Shown: in pieces, positions 1-8,720 of the stretch
How the letters are laid out: every line of letters begins with the position of its first letter
Position numbering within the stretch: the first letter of the stretch is position 1
Made by a program: the position numbers and the translations under genes
From: an uncultured bacterium
GTDB taxonomy: Bacteria > Patescibacteriota > Minisyncoccia > Phycocordibacterales > UBA9973
DNA length: 34,142 nucleotides
Direction: 5' to 3'
Assembly: GCA_903904195.1 (NCBI GenBank)
Contig: CAIVBM010000026.1
Location: forward strand, 1-34,142
Notes under the pieces: generated by a model
What the model was told of the DNA's origin: nothing
Databases searched by the model: none
What the model saw: the letters and a program-made list of their open reading frames with translations, nothing else

Positions 1-1
1 A

Positions 2-124
2 AAGAAATTGAAAAGATGGAATATATATTACAACAATCTAGAACATTGCGGTTTAAACGGCAAAACACCAAACGAATTTTTGCTGAATTATCAATTAATT
101 AAACCGCCAAATGTCTGTGCCTAA
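2..124 (+). CDS. C-terminal end of an integrase-core (rve-type) transposase, truncated by window start
   Basis: Frame 2 reads KKLKRWNIYYNNLEHCGLNGKTPNEFLLNYQLIKPPNVCA*, resembling the W-N-x-Y-Y...GL-G-KTP-E-F end of rve transposases. Open at the 5' edge and absent from the ORF track. Confidence 0.7.
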   Translation, partial: KKLKRWNIYYNNLEHCGLNGKTPNEFLLNYQLIKPPNVCA

Positions 125-136
125 AACATTTGGGCG
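101..136. repeat. Inverted repeat overlapping the transposase stop codon (possible IS end or terminator)
   Basis: CCAAATGT-ctgtgcctaaa-ACATTTGG, immediately 3' of and overlapping the transposase C-terminus. Confidence 0.5.
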
Positions 137-190
137 ATATAGTTAAAATACTTGTTATTTAATCGTTTTTTACCTATAATCTATTTTGTT

Positions 191-272
191 GCCCGAGTGG
201 CGGAACTGGTATACGCGCACGACTTAAAATCGTGTCTCGCAAGGGATGTGGGTTCGATTCCCACCTCGGGCA
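191..272 (+). tRNA. tRNA-Leu (UAA)
   Basis: gcccgag/ctcgggc acceptor, anticodon loop cTTAAaa context, long variable arm, GGTTCGATTCC T-arm. No encoded CCA. Confidence 0.95.
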
Positions 273-318
273 CTGGGAGTTATGTAAGAGATAAGTTGCT
301 TAAAATTAAATATTATAT

Positions 319-391
319 GCGCCCATAACTCAGCTGGTAGAGTAGCTCCCTCTTAAGGAGAATGTCGCAGGTTCGATCCCTGCTGGGCGCA
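319..391 (+). tRNA. tRNA-Lys (CUU)
   Basis: gcgccca/tgggcgc acceptor, anticodon loop ctCTTaa, GGTTCGATCCC T-arm. Confidence 0.93.
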
Positions 392-442
392 CAAAGCTAA
401 TCACTTAGCTTTTGCGAGGCGGAGCGCGACGGCGCGAGCCAG

Positions 443-567
443 GGTCGTGCAAGTTTTCAACAGAAAACTATGCCTGACCACAAAGTATGAAATCATTGAG
501 GCAAGGTCATGAAATTTTTTGAGCGACGGCGAGAAAAATATTCGGGACCACAAAGTGCGATTGCATT
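443..567. repeat. Two-copy structured intergenic repeat (hairpins 443-479 and 505-549, each followed by ACAAAGT...CATTG)
   Basis: Both copies fold as GGTC-[2 nt]-3 bp-A/U stem-loop-stem-A bulge-3 bp-[2 nt]-GACC with different paired bases, then share ACCACAAAGT and CATTG. Confidence 0.6.
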
Positions 568-649
568 GGGCGAGTGGCGGAACTGGTATACGCGTTAGTC
601 TTAGGAACTAATGTCGCAAGACTTGAGGGTTCAAATCCCTCCTCGCCCA
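568..649 (+). tRNA. tRNA-Leu (UAG)
   Basis: gggcgag/ctcgccc acceptor, anticodon loop ctTAGga, long variable arm. Confidence 0.95.
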
Positions 650-655
650 CAATAC

Positions 656-720
656 GGCCTGGTAGCTAAGTGGCATGAGCATAGCGAATATGTCATTCCT
701 CTGTGCAGAGGTTATAATAG
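656..720 (+). pseudogene. tRNA-Cys-like relic (5' half)
   Basis: GGCCTGGTAGCtAAGTGG is 17/18 identical to the tRNA-Cys 5' end and tCATTCCTCTG is shared, but there is no T-arm or 3' acceptor strand. Confidence 0.6.
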
Positions 721-752
721 ACAAATCGTTTAGTATAAATAAAAATATATAT

Positions 753-824
753 GGCCTGGTAGCCAAGTGGTAAGGCATTCCTCTGCAAAAGGAATATACG
801 GCGGTTCAATTCCGCCCCAGGCCT
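753..824 (+). tRNA. tRNA-Cys (GCA)
   Basis: ggcctgg/ccaggcc acceptor, anticodon loop ctGCAaa, GGTTCAATTCC T-arm. Confidence 0.95.
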
Positions 825-840
825 CAAGTTTAAAGCTTTA

Positions 841-1161
841 TTATTCTCTTAATAGTTCGTCAATTTTCTGTCTGTGTTTTTCTCCTAAATCAATAGCAAT
901 ATCAATAAAAGGTATATTTTTTGTGGTCATAACTTTTTTAAGGAATTCTCGTAGTTCTCCTCTTTTTCTTTTTGCAAATTCTAATGCTGTCTTTTCTTTT
1001 TCTATTGGGAATACCGTGATGAATATAGTCGCACGTTTTAGGTCAGGGGAACAAGTGGCAGAAGTCACAGTGATGAGTGAGGTTCTATTATTTTCTCGTC
1101 CCAAAAATTCTGCAGTAAGCTCTTTTAGATAATTTGCGACTTTTTCTTTTCTTTCACTCAT
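841..1161 (-). CDS. rbfA: Ribosome-binding factor A
   Basis: 106 aa with RbfA-like pattern (VANYLKELTAEFL...VTVTSA..SPDLKRATIFITVFP); directly downstream of infB. Confidence 0.85.
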   Translation of the reverse strand: MSERKEKVANYLKELTAEFLGRENNRTSLITVTSATCSPDLKRATIFITVFPIEKEKTALEFAKRKRGELREFLKKVMTTKNIPFIDIAIDLGEKHRQKIDELLRE

Positions 1162-1162
1162 T

Positions 1163-2704
1163 TTATTTCTGTGCTATGGAGAATAATTCTATAATGTCGC
1201 CTGAAGCAACTTCAATCTTTGATTCAATCATCATACCAAACTCAAATCCTTCTTCTACGATGCTGGTTTTTACTTTATTTTTTTCAAGGTTCACTATTTT
1301 TCCTCGGCCGATTTCAAATTCTCGACGCATGATTTTAACTGTTCCGTTTAAAAGCATACGACCCTCTATTACTTTTCCGCCTATTATTTGGCGTTCTTTG
1401 GTACGGCTAAAAGCTCTGATTATCTTTGCTCGGCCTGTCGTTTCTACTGTTTCTACTCTTGGTCTTCTTTTTTCCATTTCTTCTTCAAGCCATTCAGTCA
1501 TTTTATAAATAATGTCAAAAAAGGAAATAGTTATACCTCTTTTCTTTGCTATCTCAAAGGCGCTTTTGTCGGTTTTTACATTAAATCCAATCATTATTAC
1601 GTTTTCACTATCAGATATGTTTTTAATATCTGACTCAGAAATTGGGCCCACGCCTTTTGATATTATTTTAAACTCAGCGCTATCTACTTCGCCTTTGCAT
1701 TTTATCTTTGCTATTTCTTTTTCAATAGCTTCTAGAGATCCAGAAACATCAGCTTTTAGTAATATTGGGATTATCTTTTTATTTTCATTTATTTTAGAAG
1801 CAGAAACGGTATTTTTTATTTTAACAGCTCCATTTGATTTTTTTGTTTTTAATTCTTCTACATATAACAATGCGTCTTTTTTGTTTTTAAAAGTTTCAAA
1901 TCTAGCTCCAACTTTCGGTATTTTATCAAAACCACAAAGTCGTATTGGGGAAGAAAAGGATGCATTCTCTATCATAGATCCTTTAAAATCTTGGATTATG
2001 CGTGTGGAAGTTATGCTGTCTTCTACGGCTACAGTCATGCCTTTTTTGATAGTTCCATTTTTTATAATTAAAGTAGCTTGGATGCCTCGTTTTGAATCAA
2101 GGTCAGATTCTATTACAAATCCAGAAGCATTTTCTTCGGCATTTCCAGTAAAGTTTTCCATTTCAGATAAAATTAAAATCAATGATAGAAGGCTATCAAT
2201 TCCTGCACCAGTTTTTGCGGAAATTTCAACAAAAGGAATTTTCCCTCCATAGTTTTCCAAGTAGATTTCATTTTCTGCTAATTCTATCTTGGTTTTTTCT
2301 ATATTAGCATTTGGTTTATCTATCTTATTTATTGCGACAATAGAGGGAAGTTTCATCTCATTTATCGTTTTCCATGCCTCAATAGTTTGAGGTTTTACCC
2401 CGTCTTCTGCGGAAACTATCAAGATAGCTATGTCAGCGATGAGGGCTCCACGTTCACGCATTTTTGAAAAGGCTTCGTGTCCGGGTGTGTCTAGGAAAGT
2501 TATTTTTCTGTCTTTGCCTTCTTCGTCTTTGTGCAATACTTCATATGCAGAAATATTTTGAGTAATTCCTCCAGTTTCACTTTCTGTCACATTTGTTTTT
2601 CTAATATAATCGAGCAAGGTGGATTTACCATGGTCAATATGACCCATGATGACTACGACAGGTGGGCGGGGGATTATTTTGTTTTCTTTCTTTTCTGTTT
2701 TCAT
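1163..2704 (-). CDS. infB: Translation initiation factor IF-2 (short form)
   Basis: [44 protein letters not shown] and C-terminal IF-2 domains; lacks the long N-terminal extension. Confidence 0.97.
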   Translation of the reverse strand: MKTEKKENKIIPRPPVVVIMGHIDHGKSTLLDYIRKTNVTESETGGITQNISAYEVLHKDEEGKDRKITFLDTPGHEAFSKMRERGALIADIAILIVSAEDGVKPQTIEAWKTINEMKLPSIVAINKIDKPNANIEKTKIELAENEIYLENYGGKIPFVEISAKTGAGIDSLLSLILILSEMENFTGNAEENASGFVIESDLDSKRGIQATLIIKNGTIKKGMTVAVEDSITSTRIIQDFKGSMIENASFSSPIRLCGFDKIPKVGARFETFKNKKDALLYVEELKTKKSNGAVKIKNTVSASKINENKKIIPILLKADVSGSLEAIEKEIAKIKCKGEVDSAEFKIISKGVGPISESDIKNISDSENVIMIGFNVKTDKSAFEIAKKRGITISFFDIIYKMTEWLEEEMEKRRPRVETVETTGRAKIIRAFSRTKERQIIGGKVIEGRMLLNGTVKIMRREFEIGRGKIVNLEKNKVKTSIVEEGFEFGMMIESKIEVASGDIIELFSIAQK

Positions 2705-2720
2705 ATATGTGAATTTTCTT

Positions 2721-3191
2721 TTATTTAATTCTTGCTTTATTTAGAGCTTCTCTTTCTTCGTTGCTTAATTCAAATTCTGATTTGTTGTTTTTGATGGGTT
2801 TGGCAAATATACTCATCCTATCACGGTAGTACAAACTTGAAAGAACTAGACCGTCTCCTTCTTCGTCTAACATTCCTATTGCAAAGCTTTGATTGCTACC
2901 TTGATCAGAGAAAGGATTAAAACGAATAGTCTCAAGCCCACGAATACTCTTTTTGAGTTTTGTATTTATTGTGATAATGTCTTTTTGTATATTTTCTCTG
3001 GATTTCTTTAGGTCAGAAATATCTTTTTCTAAGTTGATGATAGTATCTTCTAGATCTTTTGCTTTTTTACCAAGGAAAAATCTTTTCAAACGCTTTTCAG
3101 TAATGAAAATCCAAACAGCGCCAATCAAAATAGCGATAAAAACAAAAACAAAAAAGGCCAAGATAAAAATATTGTCGAGCTTTATATTCAT
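2721..3191 (-). CDS. DUF4446-like membrane/coiled-coil protein
   Basis: N-terminal TM, coiled coil, then GLETIRFNPFSDQGSNQSFAIGMLDEEGDGLVLSSLYYRDRMSIFAKPI. Confidence 0.7.
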   Translation of the reverse strand: MNIKLDNIFILAFFVFVFIAILIGAVWIFITEKRLKRFFLGKKAKDLEDTIINLEKDISDLKKSRENIQKDIITINTKLKKSIRGLETIRFNPFSDQGSNQSFAIGMLDEEGDGLVLSSLYYRDRMSIFAKPIKNNKSEFELSNEEREALNKARIK

Positions 3192-3215
3192 GTATTCATA
3201 ATATATACTATTTTT

Positions 3216-4469
3216 ATGCCCAAATCAAACAAAGGGTCCCAAAAAAGAGTAGATAATATATATATGGATTATGCTGCCAGTGCAGAGGCGAATCCGAGTT
3301 CAATACATTCTATGGGAGTAAGTGCAAAAATGAAGCTACAAAATGCGCATAAAGATGTCGCTAAAGTTTTAAGTGCTCACTCTGATGAAATAATATTTAC
3401 GAGTGGGGGAACAGAGAGCAATAATCTTGCTATACAGGGTGTTTTGCTTGCGGTAAAGGAGCAAATGCCACATATCATAACTACAAACATAGAGCATCCA
3501 TCAGTGCTTGAGACTTTTAGACTTATGGAAAAAAGAAAGCTCGCAGAGATTTCTATCGTGCCAGTTGAATCAAACGGAATAGTAGACCCAAAAAAAATAA
3601 AAAAAGAAATAAAGAAAAATACTATACTCGTCTCTGTAATGTATGCGAATAATGAAATAGGTACGATACAGCCAATCAGAGAAATAGCAAAAGAAATCAG
3701 ACACTGGAAGAACCTCACCCGCTTTCAGCACCCTCTCCTTAATAAGGAGAGGGCTAGGGAGAGGTGTATTTTTCCTCTTTTTCATACTGATGCAGTGCAA
3801 GCAGTAAATTATTTGGATTTAAATGTAGAAAAGCTTGGTGTTGATTTGCTTTCATTGTCTGGATCAAAGATAGAAGGATCGGGGAGGGTGGGAGTTCTTT
3901 ATAAAAAGAAAAACGTTCAATTGGTAAATATATTTGGCGGGGGAAATCAAGAATTGGGACTGCGTCCAGGGACAGAAAATCTGCCGGAGATTTTAAAATT
4001 CTCAAAAGCTTTAGAGTTTACGCAGGAAATAAAAGAAAAGGAAAAAAAACGTTTAACAAAATTGCGAGATTACTTTACAGCAAAACTTCTTCGAATTTTT
4101 TATCCCCGAGGGTCCCACTCCGAAGGAGAAGGGCGCAGGGGGAAAAAATTTGAAGAAGTGAAGCTTTTATTTAATGGTGATTTAGAAAACAGATTGCCCA
4201 ATAATATAAATATAACGATTCCAAATATTCCGAGTGATCTTTTAGTTATAGAATTATCAGCTAATGGAGTAATGGTTTCTGAAAAGAGCGCTTGTGAGTC
4301 TGGCGATGGAAAAACTTCGTATGTTATAAAAGCAATTCGTCCAGACACAAAAGAAACAGATGGCTCTTTGAGGTTTTCTTTGGGTAGGGAAACAACAAAA
4401 AAAGAAATTATTTACACTATTAAAACTTTGTCTATTATTTTGAATAAACTAAAAAAGTGGTATAATTAA
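3216..4469 (+). CDS. Cysteine desulfurase (NifS/IscS family)
   Basis: FTSGGTESNNLAIQG, NNEIGTIQPI, HTDAVQA, GSK (PLP Lys), LRPGTENLP, SACESG active-site Cys. Contains two palindromic-element insertions. Confidence 0.93.
   Translation: MPKSNKGSQKRVDNIYMDYAASAEANPSSIHSMGVSAKMKLQNAHKDVAKVLSAHSDEIIFTSGGTESNNLAIQGVLLAVKEQMPHIITTNIEHPSVLETFRLMEKRKLAEISIVPVESNGIVDPKKIKKEIKKNTILVSVMYANNEIGTIQPIREIAKEIRHWKNLTRFQHPLLNKERARERCIFPLFHTDAVQAVNYLDLNVEKLGVDLLSLSGSKIEGSGRVGVLYKKKNVQLVNIFGGGNQELGLRPGTENLPEILKFSKALEFTQEIKEKEKKRLTKLRDYFTAKLLRIFYPRGSHSEGEGRRGKKFEEVKLLFNGDLENRLPNNINITIPNIPSDLLVIELSANGVMVSEKSACESGDGKTSYVIKAIRPDTKETDGSLRFSLGRETTKKEIIYTIKTLSIILNKLKKWYN
3711..3766. repeat. Palindromic repeat element inserted in frame in the cysteine desulfurase gene
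   Basis: CCCTCTCCTTA-a-TAAGGAGAGGG (11-bp arms) flanked by AACCTCACCC / GGGAGAGGTG imperfect outer arms; translated as NLTRFQHPLLNKERARER. Confidence 0.8.
4086..4158. repeat. Second palindromic element in the cysteine desulfurase gene
   Basis: CTTCTTCGAATTTTTTATCCCC (4086-4107) pairs imperfectly with GGGGGAAAAAATTTGAAGAAG (4138-4158) around a GC-rich core; translated LLRIFYPRGSHSEGEGRRGKKFEEV. Confidence 0.75.
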
Positions 4470-4472
4470 ACC

Positions 4473-5294
4473 ATGGACATGAAAGATCTAAATAAATCAC
4501 AATTAATACTCCTAGCAGTTCTTCTTTCCTTTGTTACTTCTATAGCCACAGGTATAACCACCGTGACTTTGATGCAACAAGCACCTGCGTCTTTTACTGT
4601 TCCTGTAAATCGTGTCATCAAACAAACAGTTGAAAAGATACAGCAAGTGGAAGGCAAGACTACTGTTCAAACAGTGATAGTAAAAGAAGAAGATTTAGTG
4701 GTGGATGCTATCGCTAAAAACAAATCTGCTGTTTTTAATATAATTAAAGAAGTTATTGATCCATACGGAAAAATTACTGAAGTAAGTGCTGGATTAGGAT
4801 TTGGTATTTCCACTACTGACAGTGTTGTCGTAGTAGATGCTACTCTTGTTCCAGATAAAGGAACTTATTATTATGTAAAAAATGATAGTGGAAAATTTAG
4901 AGCAGATTTTATGTCTACAGATAAGGCAGGATTTTCTTTGTTGAAAATAGGGGATCCAGTAGATGGTAAAAGTAAAGTTTCTTTTACAGTCCCAGCTTTT
5001 GGAGATATGAGTAAGATGAAAGCCGGACAAAAGATTTTAGTATTAGGTAATTCTATTTCTTCTTTTATTTTTGATGGAAATAAAGATTTAAAAATGAATG
5101 TATTAAAATCAAATGCAGGAGCGATGGTCTTAGACCTTGATGGAAATGTTTTAGGTATTGCTTTATCTGGAGACAATTCTTCTTTTGCACCAATAGATGC
5201 TATTACCAATGCATACAAGCCTTCTACTGATTCTTCAAATACCTTACCTGCTAGTCCTATACTCGCGCCAACTGGGGGAACTACTCAACCGTAA
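4473..5294 (+). CDS. Membrane-anchored trypsin/HtrA-like fold protein, probable pseudoprotease
   Basis: N-terminal TM; GLGFGIS...VVVVDATLV...FSLLKIG...SNAGAMVLDLDGNVLGIA tracks the HtrA pattern but lacks His/Asp/Ser at the expected positions. Confidence 0.6.
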   Translation: MDMKDLNKSQLILLAVLLSFVTSIATGITTVTLMQQAPASFTVPVNRVIKQTVEKIQQVEGKTTVQTVIVKEEDLVVDAIAKNKSAVFNIIKEVIDPYGKITEVSAGLGFGISTTDSVVVVDATLVPDKGTYYYVKNDSGKFRADFMSTDKAGFSLLKIGDPVDGKSKVSFTVPAFGDMSKMKAGQKILVLGNSISSFIFDGNKDLKMNVLKSNAGAMVLDLDGNVLGIALSGDNSSFAPIDAITNAYKPSTDSSNTLPASPILAPTGGTTQP

Positions 5295-8018
5295 ATGCCA
5301 CCATTAAATAAATTTACAACTAAATCAAAGGATGCAATTAAAAAGGCTCATGAGTTGGCTATTGAGCGTGGCGTTAACCATGTTTCTGCACTTCATTTAC
5401 TAGCTGCACTTCTTTTACAAGAGGAAAGCATGGTGAATTCTATTTTAGATAAATTGGAAATAGATACGATGCTTTTGACTGATACTGTTTTGGAATTGAT
5501 TGAATTACCAGAGTCTAGAAATACTGTTTCTCCTTCGTATCAGATATATTTAAATCCTGATCTCGCACAAGTAATAGAGCAGTCAGCTAAATTAGCAGAA
5601 TCAATGAAAGATGAATTTGTTTCTACTGAGCATCTTTTTATTGCAATATTAGAAGTTACGTCTGAAGCTCGTGAGACTTTGGCGCGATTTAGAATTCACA
5701 AAGATTCAGTTGTAAAAGTTTTAGAAGAATTACGTCGTCAAAATATTACTGATTCTTCAGAACCAAAAAAGTTTAAATTACTTTTGAAATACACCAGAAA
5801 TCTTACTAAATTAGCAAAAGAAGACAAGCTCGATCCGGTTATCGGCCGAGATACTGAAATAACTCGCATAATGCAGATTCTTTCTAGAAGGACAAAGAAT
5901 AATCCTATTTTGATCGGTGAAGCTGGCACGGGGAAAACTGCGGTGGTGGAAGGTCTCGCTCAAATGATTATAAAAGGCAATGTTCCTGAATCTCTAAAAG
6001 ACAAAGAGCTCGTTTCGCTTGATTTAGGTTTGCTTGTGGCTGGTACAAAATATCGCGGAGAATTTGAAGAAAGATTAAAAGGCATTATGAAAGAGATAGA
6101 AAGGTCAGATGGCAAAGTAATTCTTTTTATTGATGAGATTCATACCATCGTCGGTGCTGGAGGTGCAGAGGGAACGATGGATGCTTCAAATATGTTAAAG
6201 CCAGCATTGTCTCGTGGAGAATTGCGGGCTATCGGCGCTACGACTTTGCGAGAATATCAAAAGCATATAGAGAAAGATCCAGCTCTGGCTCGTCGTTTTC
6301 AGCCTGTTTATATAGATGAACCAGGAACTGAAGACGCTATTGCGATACTTCGTGGTTTGAAAGAAAAGTACGAACTTTTTCATGGTGTGCGGATTACTGA
6401 TGATGCTATTATCGCAGCAGTAAATCTTTCTGCTCGTTATATCACCAATAGATTTTTGCCAGATAAAGCTGTTGATTTGATAGATGAAGCTTCTTCTTCT
6501 TTAAAGATAATGCTTGAAAATAAACCTCCAGTTTTAGAAGACGCACATAGAAAAGTGATGCGACTTGAGATTGAAAAAGAAGCGTTAAAGAAAGAGATCG
6601 CTAGTTTGAATTCAAATGTAGGAAAAGATAAAGAAGAAAAAGCAAAAGCAAAAGAAAAGCTTGGAGAAATAAAGAGTAGATTAAAAGATGTAGAAAGTGA
6701 AATAGGTAATTTGCACGAAAAAACAAAAGAGCTTGAACTCAAGTGGCAAAATGAAAAAGCTATAGTTATTGAAATTCGTGCTATTAAAAAAGATTTGGAA
6801 AGTTTACGTTTAGAAGCCGAGAGCGCTGAGATGCGAGCAGACCTTTCAAATGCAGCAGAGATACGCTATGGCAAAATACCTACCTTAAAAAAAGAATTAG
6901 AGACAAAACTTTTACGATTAAAGAAATTGCAAAAGTCTCGCAGAATCTTGAAAGAGGAAATTACTGCTGAGGACATAGCTGAAGTAGTGGCTCGTTGGAC
7001 TGGCATACCTCTTACTAAAATGCTGGAGGAAGAACGTGAGAAGCTCGAGAAAATGGAAATGGAATTAAAGAAACGAGTCATCGGTCAAGATGAAGCTATT
7101 TCTCGTGTTGCTGATGTCATAAGACGTTCTCGCGCAGGTATCGGAGATCCAAACAGGCCAATAGGTTCATTTATCTTTTTGGGTCCGACGGGAGTAGGAA
7201 AAACAGAGCTCACAAAAACTCTCGGGCAGTTTATGTTTAATGATGAAAAAGCAATCATTCGTGTAGATATGTCTGAATATATGGAAAGACATTCTGTTTC
7301 AAAACTTATTGGTTCTCCTCCAGGATATGTCGGTTATGATGAAGCCGGACAATTGACGGAAGCAGTCAGACACAGACCATATGCTGTGATACTTTTTGAT
7401 GAGATAGAAAAGGCTCATCCAGAGGTTTTTAATATGCTTCTTTCTGTTATTGATGAAGGTAGATTGACAGATGGCAAAGGCCGAGTCGTGAATTTCAAGA
7501 ATACAATCATCATCCTTACTTCAAACATTGGTTCACAGTTTGTGGAAAAAATGGAATCAATTGGATTTTCAAATAATTCTAAAAAAGAAGATTATGGAAA
7601 TATGAAAGAAAAAGTTTTAGAGGCGTTGAAAGATAATTTCCGCCCAGAATTTTTGAATCGTTTGGATGAAATAATTGTCTTTGATATTTTGAGTGAGGAA
7701 GCCATAAAAGGAATAGTTGATTTGAGAATAAAAGTAGTAAAGGATCGTTTAGCTTCTAAGGGTATAGGTTTGGAAATAAATGAAGAAGCATTGTCGCTCT
7801 TGGCAAAGGATGGATATAATCCGCACTATGGCGCGAGACCTCTCAACCGTTTAATACAAAGTAAGATTTTAAATCCAATCGCATCTTACATTATTGGAAA
7901 TGGAATTAAAAAAGGAGACGCTATAAGTGTGTCAGTAAAAGAAGGCGAGCTCGCTATTGAAGCGAAAAAATCTAAAGTTAAAAGTTCTATTCGTATTAGA
8001 TCTCGTTCTGAAGTTTAG
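5295..8018 (+). CDS. clpB: ATP-dependent Clp-family AAA+ ATPase (ClpB-like with long M-domain)
   Basis: Clp_N repeats, two Walker A motifs ([25 protein letters not shown]), long coiled-coil middle domain, [22 protein letters not shown]-terminal ClpB/C D2-small domain. Confidence 0.85.
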   Translation: MPPLNKFTTKSKDAIKKAHELAIERGVNHVSALHLLAALLLQEESMVNSILDKLEIDTMLLTDTVLELIELPESRNTVSPSYQIYLNPDLAQVIEQSAKLAESMKDEFVSTEHLFIAILEVTSEARETLARFRIHKDSVVKVLEELRRQNITDSSEPKKFKLLLKYTRNLTKLAKEDKLDPVIGRDTEITRIMQILSRRTKNNPILIGEAGTGKTAVVEGLAQMIIKGNVPESLKDKELVSLDLGLLVAGTKYRGEFEERLKGIMKEIERSDGKVILFIDEIHTIVGAGGAEGTMDASNMLKPALSRGELRAIGATTLREYQKHIEKDPALARRFQPVYIDEPGTEDAIAILRGLKEKYELFHGVRITDDAIIAAVNLSARYITNRFLPDKAVDLIDEASSSLKIMLENKPPVLEDAHRKVMRLEIEKEALKKEIASLNSNVGKDKEEKAKAKEKLGEIKSRLKDVESEIGNLHEKTKELELKWQNEKAIVIEIRAIKKDLESLRLEAESAEMRADLSNAAEIRYGKIPTLKKELETKLLRLKKLQKSRRILKEEITAEDIAEVVARWTGIPLTKMLEEEREKLEKMEMELKKRVIGQDEAISRVADVIRRSRAGIGDPNRPIGSFIFLGPTGVGKTELTKTLGQFMFNDEKAIIRVDMSEYMERHSVSKLIGSPPGYVGYDEAGQLTEAVRHRPYAVILFDEIEKAHPEVFNMLLSVIDEGRLTDGKGRVVNFKNTIIILTSNIGSQFVEKMESIGFSNNSKKEDYGNMKEKVLEALKDNFRPEFLNRLDEIIVFDILSEEAIKGIVDLRIKVVKDRLASKGIGLEINEEALSLLAKDGYNPHYGARPLNRLIQSKILNPIASYIIGNGIKKGDAISVSVKEGELAIEAKKSKVKSSIRIRSRSEV

Positions 8019-8027
8019 ATTACTTTG

Positions 8028-8110
8028 TGCGTCGAGAGGGATTCGAACCCCCGAAGCCCGAAGGCAACACGTTTACAGCGTGTCGTATTTGACCACTCTA
8101 CCATCGACGC
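8028..8110 (-). tRNA. tRNA-Tyr (GUA)
   Basis: Reverse complement: gcgtcga/tcgacgc acceptor, anticodon stem acacg-ctGTAaa-cgtgt, long variable arm, GGTTCGAATCC. Confidence 0.95.
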
Positions 8111-8155
8111 ATTCATTTAAATTAACATAAAAAATACTTTTTTGCATCTTTATTA

Positions 8156-8184
8156 CTTCATGAAATTTTCACTTATACTATAAT
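8156..8184 (+). promoter_or_regulatory. Putative response-regulator direct repeat plus -10 box upstream of the FMN-binding operon
   Basis: CTTCATGAAATTTTCACTT (8156-8174; TTCA-N7-TTCA) followed by TATAAT at 8179-8184. Confidence 0.6.
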
Positions 8185-8197
8185 AAGATAGATAAAT

Positions 8198-8713
8198 ATG
8201 AAAAAATTCGTTTTATCTTTATTTGTTATAGTGTCTTTTGGATTTTATGTTATCTACCAAAACATGGGTAATTCTTCTGTTAGTTTTACAGCGCCAGTTG
8301 TTGCAAATAATACTACAAAAAAGCTTTCTAAAAAAACTATTGCAAATACTTCATCCGTTCCTGTTCAAGATAATTCTTCTACACAAGTTGCTGTTGTCCC
8401 AGTTATTACTCCATCTAAAAAAACAGGAATATATAATGACGGAGAATATATCGGTGATTCAGTAGATGCATATTATGGATATGTTCAAGTCAAAGCTGTG
8501 ATTACAAATGGCAGGCTTACGGATGTGGTTTTTTTAAACTATCCGCAAGATAGAAGTACTTCAGTTCGTATTAACTCACGCACTATGCCGATTTTGAAAC
8601 AAGAAGCCATAACTGCGCAAAGTGCAAATGTGAATGGTGTTTCTGGGGCATCTGAAACCAGCCCAGCCTTTATGAAATCTTTAGCATCTGCTTTGAGTCA
8701 GGCGAAAGTTTAA
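8198..8713 (+). CDS. Exported/membrane-anchored FMN-binding domain protein
   Basis: N-terminal signal/TM; YNDGEYIGDSVDAYYGYVQVKAVITNGRLTDVVFLNYPQDRSTS..., C-terminal GVSGASETS (flavinylation-type motif). Next to apbE. Confidence 0.88.
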   Translation: MKKFVLSLFVIVSFGFYVIYQNMGNSSVSFTAPVVANNTTKKLSKKTIANTSSVPVQDNSSTQVAVVPVITPSKKTGIYNDGEYIGDSVDAYYGYVQVKAVITNGRLTDVVFLNYPQDRSTSVRINSRTMPILKQEAITAQSANVNGVSGASETSPAFMKSLASALSQAKV

Positions 8714-8720
8714 AAACATT

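Noticed and set aside
767-1132. + strand 121-aa ORF
   Set aside because: Overlaps tRNA-Cys and is antisense to rbfA; composition is low-complexity Ser/Phe typical of antisense reading.
1931-1950. ACCACAAAGTCGTATTGGGG resembling the 405-567 repeat tail
   Set aside because: Lies in infB coding sequence (PIRLCGF on the minus strand) with no associated hairpin; most simply chance similarity.
1512-2252. + strand 246-aa ORF antisense to infB
   Set aside because: Fully antisense to well-supported infB; no recognizable domain; a consequence of codon composition.
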